A stretch of DNA of 9,140 bases from Bacillota bacterium (GTDB lineage: Bacteria > Bacillota > Clostridia > Oscillospirales > Ruminococcaceae), in the NCBI GenBank assembly GCA_023396215.1, contig JAEWWW010000139.1, positions 1-9,140 on the forward strand. The letters run 5' to 3'. Position numbers and translations under genes: made by a program. The notes beneath the pieces were generated by a model. It saw only the letters and a list, made by a program, of their open reading frames with translations, made no database searches and was not told the DNA's origin. Positions 5,840 to 9,140 of the stretch are shown here, piece by piece (the first letter of the stretch is position 1; the number at the start of each line of letters is the position of its first letter).

Positions 5840-6955
5840 ATGATGTTTGTACCGTCTCAATATCTCCGGCCCGGTATGATTCTGGCCAGGGATTTGATTT
5901 TTTCTGTTTCCGGGAACTACACCACCCTGCTGTTAAGCAAGGGGCAAAAACTGACCAATGTTTTTATTGATAAGATTAACCGGTATAATATTACCGGCGT
6001 ATATATAGAAAGCACCCTGACCAGCGACATCGAGGTGAAAGAGGTTTTAAAGCCGCCTATGAGAAAAGCGGTTTTAAACGATATCCAAAACCTGTATGAA
6101 GGCTTTGCGGCGCGTTCGATGCTTTCTGACGACGGGCTGGATAACCTGTATGCGTTATCCACCAACCTTGTGGATGAGATTTTGGGCCGTGAGGACAGCA
6201 TGATTACCCTCATCGACCTGAAAAGCTATGATGATTACACCTATCATCACTGCCTTTCGGTGGCGGTGCTCAGCGTTTCTACCGGGGCCACCATAGGGCT
6301 GAACCGCAACTGCCTCAACGACCTTGCCTTCAGCGCGCTGCTGCACGATATCGGCAAGATGGCTATCCCCATAGAGATTATCAACAAGCCCTCCGCCCTG
6401 ACCAACGAGGAGTACCAGATTATCAAACAGCACCCGCAGGATGCTTATACCTACCTGAAAAACAAGCACTACCTGCCGGGGGCGGTGCTGGGTGCCATCC
6501 AGAGCCACCACGAGAAGTTTGACGGCAGCGGCTACCCGGCAGGCAAAAAGGGAACGCAGATTCCGCTCTATGCCCGGATATTGGCGGTGGCCGACGTCTT
6601 TGACGCGCTGACCTCCAACCGGCCTTACCGCAAGCAGTGCTACCCCAATGAGGTCATCGAGTATATGATGGGCTGCGCCGACACCCATTTTGATTATGAG
6701 ATTTTAACGGCCTTTCTAAAGAACATTGCCGCCTACCCCTCCGGAACCTGCGTAGCGCTGAGCAACGGCGAAACGGCCATTGTGGTGAAAAACCACCCGG
6801 AAAACATCCTGCGGCCGCTGGTGCGGCTGGTGCTGGAGGATAACACCCCCGGCGACGAGATTGACCTGCTGGGTGACAGTCGGTACCACAGCGTAACCAT
6901 TGTGGGCATGGGGTATGACAGCGCCTCTCTCGACTATGACAGGCTGACCAAATAA
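5840..6955 (+). CDS. HD-GYP domain protein, probable cyclic-di-GMP phosphodiesterase
   Basis: Predicted cytosolic enzyme hydrolysing the second messenger cyclic-di-GMP. 371 residues, no membrane segment. An N-terminal region (about 1-70) begins SQYLRPGMILARDL and probably forms the small domain often found before clostridial HD-GYP modules. The HD-GYP domain covers roughly 125-300 with every hallmark in place: YTYHH with metal-ligand H137, the HD pair H169-D170 in HDIGK, H198 in QHP, H223-H224, then DGSGYP (228-233) and ADVFDALTSNRPYR (251-264). A short C-terminal extension follows (PSGTCVALSNGE, 300-311). The intact motifs argue for an active enzyme. It has no sensor, GGDEF or receiver domain, so its input is unknown. 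It has its own promoter and terminator and is divergent from the ger operon. Confidence 0.92.
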   Translation: MMFVPSQYLRPGMILARDLIFSVSGNYTTLLLSKGQKLTNVFIDKINRYNITGVYIESTLTSDIEVKEVLKPPMRKAVLNDIQNLYEGFAARSMLSDDGLDNLYALSTNLVDEILGREDSMITLIDLKSYDDYTYHHCLSVAVLSVSTGATIGLNRNCLNDLAFSALLHDIGKMAIPIEIINKPSALTNEEYQIIKQHPQDAYTYLKNKHYLPGAVLGAIQSHHEKFDGSGYPAGKKGTQIPLYARILAVADVFDALTSNRPYRKQCYPNEVIEYMMGCADTHFDYEILTAFLKNIAAYPSGTCVALSNGETAIVVKNHPENILRPLVRLVLEDNTPGDEIDLLGDSRYHSVTIVGMGYDSASLDYDRLTK

Positions 6956-6987
6956 CGGCCCCGCCCCGGTTTGGTAACAACCGATTG

Positions 6988-7028
6988 CCACCGCCTGCGC
7001 CTCCCACCGAGGCCGGGCGGTGGTTTTT
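6988..7028 (+). terminator. Rho-independent terminator after the HD-GYP gene
   Basis: CCACCGCC (6988-6995) pairs with GGCGGTGG (7016-7023), followed at once by five T (7024-7028). Inside, GCCTC (6999-7003) can pair with GAGGC (7009-7013), giving a two-part stem. It begins about 32 bases after the stop codon. Confidence 0.88.
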
Positions 7029-7071
7029 GCTGCCCGGCTGCCAATAAGATAAAATTAACCTTATTATAATA

Positions 7072-7101
7072 TTGACAATAGTGTTTATCACACAGTATAA
7101 T
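7072..7101 (+). promoter_or_regulatory. Near-consensus SigA promoter of the PadR operon
   Basis: A perfect TTGACA (7072-7077) and a perfect TATAAT (7096-7101) are separated by 18 bases. Transcription should begin around 7108, right at the ribosome-binding site GAGGTG (7108-7113), so the leader is only about a dozen bases. A strong promoter like this usually needs a repressor to be switched off, and the first gene encodes one. Confidence 0.85.
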
Positions 7102-7117
7102 ATATATGAGGTGATAA
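7085..7117 (+). promoter_or_regulatory. Inverted repeat across the -10 box and ribosome-binding site, candidate PadR operator
   Basis: TTATCAC (7085-7091) and GTGATAA (7111-7117) are exact inverse complements 19 bases apart. The left arm lies in the promoter spacer and the right arm overlaps the end of the Shine-Dalgarno region, with TATAAT between. The left arm also sits inside a smaller palindrome with arms GTGT and ACAC (7081-7093). The left arm is upstream of the expected transcription start, so this would act as DNA, fitting autorepression by the PadR protein. PadR binding here is an inference. Confidence 0.45.
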
Positions 7118-7120
7118 CCC

Positions 7121-7480
7121 ATGGATGAGATGCAGGCGCTGGTGGACAGCCTGACGCTGGAGCTGCGCAGAGGAACTCTGGTGCTGAGTGTTCTAAGCCA
7201 GCTTTCACAGCCGAGGTACGGCTACTCGCTGGTGCAGCGGCTGGAGGAGCGGGGCATATCGATAGAGCCGGGCACCCTCTACCCCCTGCTGCGCCGTCTG
7301 GAGCGGCAGCAACTGCTGCAAAGCAGTTGGGAAACCTCCGGCGCAAAGCCGCGCAAATATTATGTGAGAACCGAGCATGGCGACCGGGTGTATGCCATAC
7401 TGTATCAGCAATGGAGCAATATGGTGGCTCATATGGAGAGCCTGACAAGCGAAGGAGGAAACCGGGATGCGCACCAATGA
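7121..7480 (+). CDS. PadR family transcriptional regulator
   Basis: Winged-helix DNA-binding repressor, 119 residues, acting as a dimer. It belongs to the short PadR class that lacks a large C-terminal domain. The helix-turn-helix covers about 14-68, with the family marks RRGTLVLSVL (16-25), YGYSLVQRL (33-41) and the recognition-helix motif PGTLYPLLRRLE (50-61). The wing carries KPRKYYVRT (76-84), and a terminal helix for dimer formation follows. The ATG at 7121 has GAGGTG seven bases upstream. Its end overlaps the next gene by 14 bases, and PadR genes paired with a HAAS-domain membrane protein gene are a known arrangement in Firmicutes. It probably represses its own operon through the site at 7085-7117; the inducing signal is unknown. 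Confidence 0.93.
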   Translation: MDEMQALVDSLTLELRRGTLVLSVLSQLSQPRYGYSLVQRLEERGISIEPGTLYPLLRRLERQQLLQSSWETSGAKPRKYYVRTEHGDRVYAILYQQWSNMVAHMESLTSEGGNRDAHQ

Positions 7481-8504
7481 CCAGACCGCCAGCAACATGA
7501 CCGACCGCTATGTCTATGCCGTCATCAAGCACCTGCCCAGAAGCCAGCGGGCGGATATCGAGCAGGAGCTGCGCGGCCTGATAGAGGATATGCTGGCCGA
7601 AAAGGCCGGCGAAAACGCCCCCACCAGAGGCAACGTCATCGATGTGCTGACCGAGCTTGGGCGGCCCGACCTCTTTGCAGCCCGCTATCAGGACAGCAGC
7701 CGCTGCCTGATTGGCCCCGAATATTTTGAGGAGTATGCCCTGCTGCTGAAGATTGTGCTGGCCGCCACCGCCTTTGGCATGACGCTGGCTACCTTCATCG
7801 GCGCGCTGACCTCTCCCCCGACCAACGGCTGGCTGGCCGCCGCCGGTTTTGTGGGCACCGTGGTAAGCGCCCTCTTTCAGGGCTTTGCGGGGGTCACCCT
7901 GACCTTTGTCATCATACAGCGCTGCGATAAGCGCAGCCAGCATGAGCGCGCGGCCGACTGGAACCCCGACAGCCTGCCCGAGCTGCCCCCCGCGCCCCAG
8001 CAGAGCATCAAACGGTGGGAGCCGGTTTCGGCGGTGGTATTCACCCTGCTGGTGATGGTGCTGTTTAACTTTACGCCCCAGCTGCTGGGGGTTTTCAGCT
8101 TTACCGACCGGCTGCAGGTGGTGCCGCTCTTTGACCTGGCGGCGCTGCGCCGGGCGCTGCCGCTGCTCAACCTCGCCTTTGTGCTGGGGATAGCCCGGGA
8201 AATCTTTCGCTTTCTGGAGGGCCGCTACACACCCCGCCTCGCCGCCGCAACGGTGGCGCTGAACGCGGCGGGCGCTCTGCTGATGCTGTCGGTCTTTGGC
8301 GGGGGGCGCGTCTGGAACCCGGCGCTGCTCCGGCAGCTGACCGCCCTTTACGGGCCCGGCGCCTTTGAAGGGATTGGCCTGCAGCTGTTCACCCTGCTGC
8401 CCAACCTCTTTGTGGGGGTTGTGCTCTTCGCCCTGCTGCTGGATACCGGCGTTACCGCCTACCGGGCATGGCATAGCCATGGCTCTGAACCGGCGGCGCT
8501 ATAG
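7467..8504 (+). CDS. HAAS-domain (DUF1700-like) multi-pass membrane protein
   Basis: 345 residues of unknown biochemical role, located in the cytoplasmic membrane. Residues 11-75 form the HAAS module, an alpha-helical domain found in proteins co-encoded with PadR regulators. It includes YVYAVIKHLP (15-24), RADIEQELRGLIEDML (28-43) and the tail VLTELGRPDLFAARY (60-74). About six hydrophobic segments follow, near 91-114, 122-150, 187-211, 229-247, 257-277 and 306-327. A Pro-rich cytosolic loop lies at 165-180 (SLPELPPAPQQS). The ATG at 7467 overlaps the PadR gene and has GGAGG eight bases upstream, so translation is coupled. The HAAS part may bind or control the PadR protein, as proposed for the family; that is inference. 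The protein ends WHSHGSEPAAL. Confidence 0.85.
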   Translation: MRTNDQTASNMTDRYVYAVIKHLPRSQRADIEQELRGLIEDMLAEKAGENAPTRGNVIDVLTELGRPDLFAARYQDSSRCLIGPEYFEEYALLLKIVLAATAFGMTLATFIGALTSPPTNGWLAAAGFVGTVVSALFQGFAGVTLTFVIIQRCDKRSQHERAADWNPDSLPELPPAPQQSIKRWEPVSAVVFTLLVMVLFNFTPQLLGVFSFTDRLQVVPLFDLAALRRALPLLNLAFVLGIAREIFRFLEGRYTPRLAAATVALNAAGALLMLSVFGGGRVWNPALLRQLTALYGPGAFEGIGLQLFTLLPNLFVGVVLFALLLDTGVTAYRAWHSHGSEPAAL

Positions 8505-8534
8505 CGCGAAAAGCCACATGGCACCCGATGCACC

Positions 8535-8564
8535 GCCCGCGGGCAGAACCGCGCCCCCGGCGCG
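8535..8564. other. Two short GC hairpins between the HAAS gene and the next gene
   Basis: GCCCGCGGGC (8535-8544) is a perfect 10-base palindrome, and CGCGCC (8550-8555) pairs with GGCGCG (8559-8564) around CCC. Both lie in the 82-base gap. There is no U-run after them and no promoter that I can see, so the third gene is probably read from the PadR promoter, perhaps with reduced or processed message. Confidence 0.3.
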
Positions 8565-8586
8565 AGCGAAAGAAAGGACGATTGGA

Positions 8587-8931
8587 ATGATACAACTGCG
8601 AGGAACAGGAAACCTGCACCATATTGCCCAAACCGCCTCCAACGACATTTTAAACAGCGGCATGAGCTGCCATCTGGTGGAGCGCGTCTCTGAAGCCCAT
8701 GGCGAGGTGCAGCTTGTGGTGCAGGTGTTTGAGAAGTATTATATGAGAGTCTCCAACCGTGTGAGCCTCACCCTGACGCTGGTGGCTGTAGGCGACGCCG
8801 TCACCGCCTATTGCATCGGCTCGGGCGGCGGGCAGGGGCCCATCTTTGCTATGTCATGGGGGGCCGAGGAGAACTTCGCCATAACGGCGGCTCAAGCCCT
8901 TGAGCGGCAGGGGTTCCTCCGTATTGATTAG
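8587..8931 (+). CDS. Small DUF6054-like protein of unknown function
   Basis: 114 residues, no signal peptide and no clear membrane segment, so probably cytosolic. The centre and C-terminal half, with VFEKYYMRVSNRVSLTLTLV (64-83) followed by a glycine patch GSGGGQGPIF (92-101), resembles DUF6054 proteins as I remember them: an aromatic VFE(R/K)Y motif, NRVSL, then SGG. I could not confirm this by search. The function of that family is not known to me. The ATG at 8587 has AAGGA eight bases upstream; the frame is open to 8365 but that part lies inside the HAAS gene in another frame. It is the third gene of the PadR unit and is closed by the terminator at 8950-8980. PadR/HAAS operons often carry a putative adhesin (DUF4097) at this point, so this cargo is less usual. 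Confidence 0.72.
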   Translation: MIQLRGTGNLHHIAQTASNDILNSGMSCHLVERVSEAHGEVQLVVQVFEKYYMRVSNRVSLTLTLVAVGDAVTAYCIGSGGGQGPIFAMSWGAEENFAITAAQALERQGFLRID

Positions 8932-8949
8932 AGAAAGTCGTGGAATAAT

Positions 8950-8980
8950 AAAAATCCACCCGCTAAGCGGGTGGATTTTT
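8950..8980 (+). terminator. Very strong terminator of the PadR operon
   Basis: A perfect 14-bp stem (8950-8963 with 8967-8980) around the loop TAA has the core ATCCACCCGC/GCGGGTGGAT, flanked by five A on the left and five T on the right, followed by ATTT. It begins 18 bases after the stop of the last gene. The A and T flanks make it able to work in both directions. Confidence 0.95.
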
Positions 8981-9062
8981 ATTTAAGGCGGTCATAGAAC
9001 CCTCTGCCTATAAAAAGATGCGCAAGGGCAGGCTTGCTTAAAGAGCACTGCCCACCCCCTTA

Positions 9063-9116
9063 CCCCCTCCCAGATTTCTCCTGAAAAAAACCGCTGCTTC
9101 TGTTTATGGGAGGGGG
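9063..9116. repeat. Inverted repeat in the non-coding right end of the window
   Basis: CCCCCTCCCA (9063-9072) and TGGGAGGGGG (9107-9116) are exact inverse complements separated by 34 bases that include a run of seven A (9084-9090). From 8981 to 9140 no gene with a ribosome-binding site was found on either strand. The arms could be the ends of a small repeat element or a regulatory hairpin for a gene beyond the window; the sequence does not decide this. Confidence 0.4.
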
Positions 9117-9140
9117 ACTACCGCGTGGAGGGGCTGCGCC

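Noticed and set aside
6654..8480. A 608-codon open frame on the minus strand
   Set aside because: It runs antisense through the end of the HD-GYP gene, the terminator, the PadR promoter, PadR and most of the HAAS gene. Its product is low-complexity (Gln/Gly/Pro/Ala rich) with no recognisable domain, as expected from GC-rich antisense frames.

Overview
The window reads as chromosomal DNA from an endospore-forming, GC-rich member of the Clostridia (an Oscillospiraceae-like Firmicute is my best guess). The basis is a complete gerA-type spore germinant-receptor operon, Shine-Dalgarno sites of the AGGAGG type before most genes, AT-rich promoters of SigA type between GC-rich genes, and families common in Clostridia (HD-GYP, PadR/HAAS, DUF6054-like). 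No rRNA, tRNA, CRISPR array, transposase or phage gene was seen.

Layout, left to right. (1) 1-931, minus strand: the N-terminal 310 residues of a membrane-anchored sugar-type substrate-binding protein; its 3' end lies off the window. (2) 932-1280: intergenic, with a good minus-strand promoter (1121-1149) and a roughly 180-nt leader holding three potential hairpins, plus a strong palindrome (1199-1236) separating it from the germination operon. (3) 1281-5547, minus strand: gerA, gerC, gerB and a 73-residue two-helix gene that matches the small D subunit of germinant receptors. The last three genes are joined by 1-4 nt overlaps. (4) 5548-5839: divergent intergenic region with a perfect 8+8 bp palindrome and a plus-strand promoter. 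(5) 5840-6955, plus: an HD-GYP cyclic-di-GMP phosphodiesterase, closed by a hairpin-U terminator. (6) 7072-8980, plus: a self-contained transcription unit with a near-consensus promoter, a PadR repressor, a HAAS-domain polytopic membrane protein overlapping it by 14 nt, a small DUF6054-like protein, and a very strong terminator. (7) 8981-9140: non-coding, with a 10-bp inverted repeat.

How the genes work together. The ger proteins would assemble in the inner membrane of the dormant spore: GerA and GerB as integral membrane subunits, GerC as a lipoprotein, and the D-like protein as a small modulator. Together they sense a germinant that cannot be named from sequence. The HD-GYP protein is divergent from this operon; sharing regulation with it is only an inference. 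The PadR/HAAS pair is a recognised arrangement in which PadR is thought to control its own operon, here with an inverted repeat placed across the -10 box and ribosome-binding site.

I found no wholly new multi-gene system. The most unusual items are the structured leader before the binding protein, the repeat-encoded Gln/Gly/Lys tail on GerB, and the operator-like palindromes at 5668-5687 and 7085-7117.
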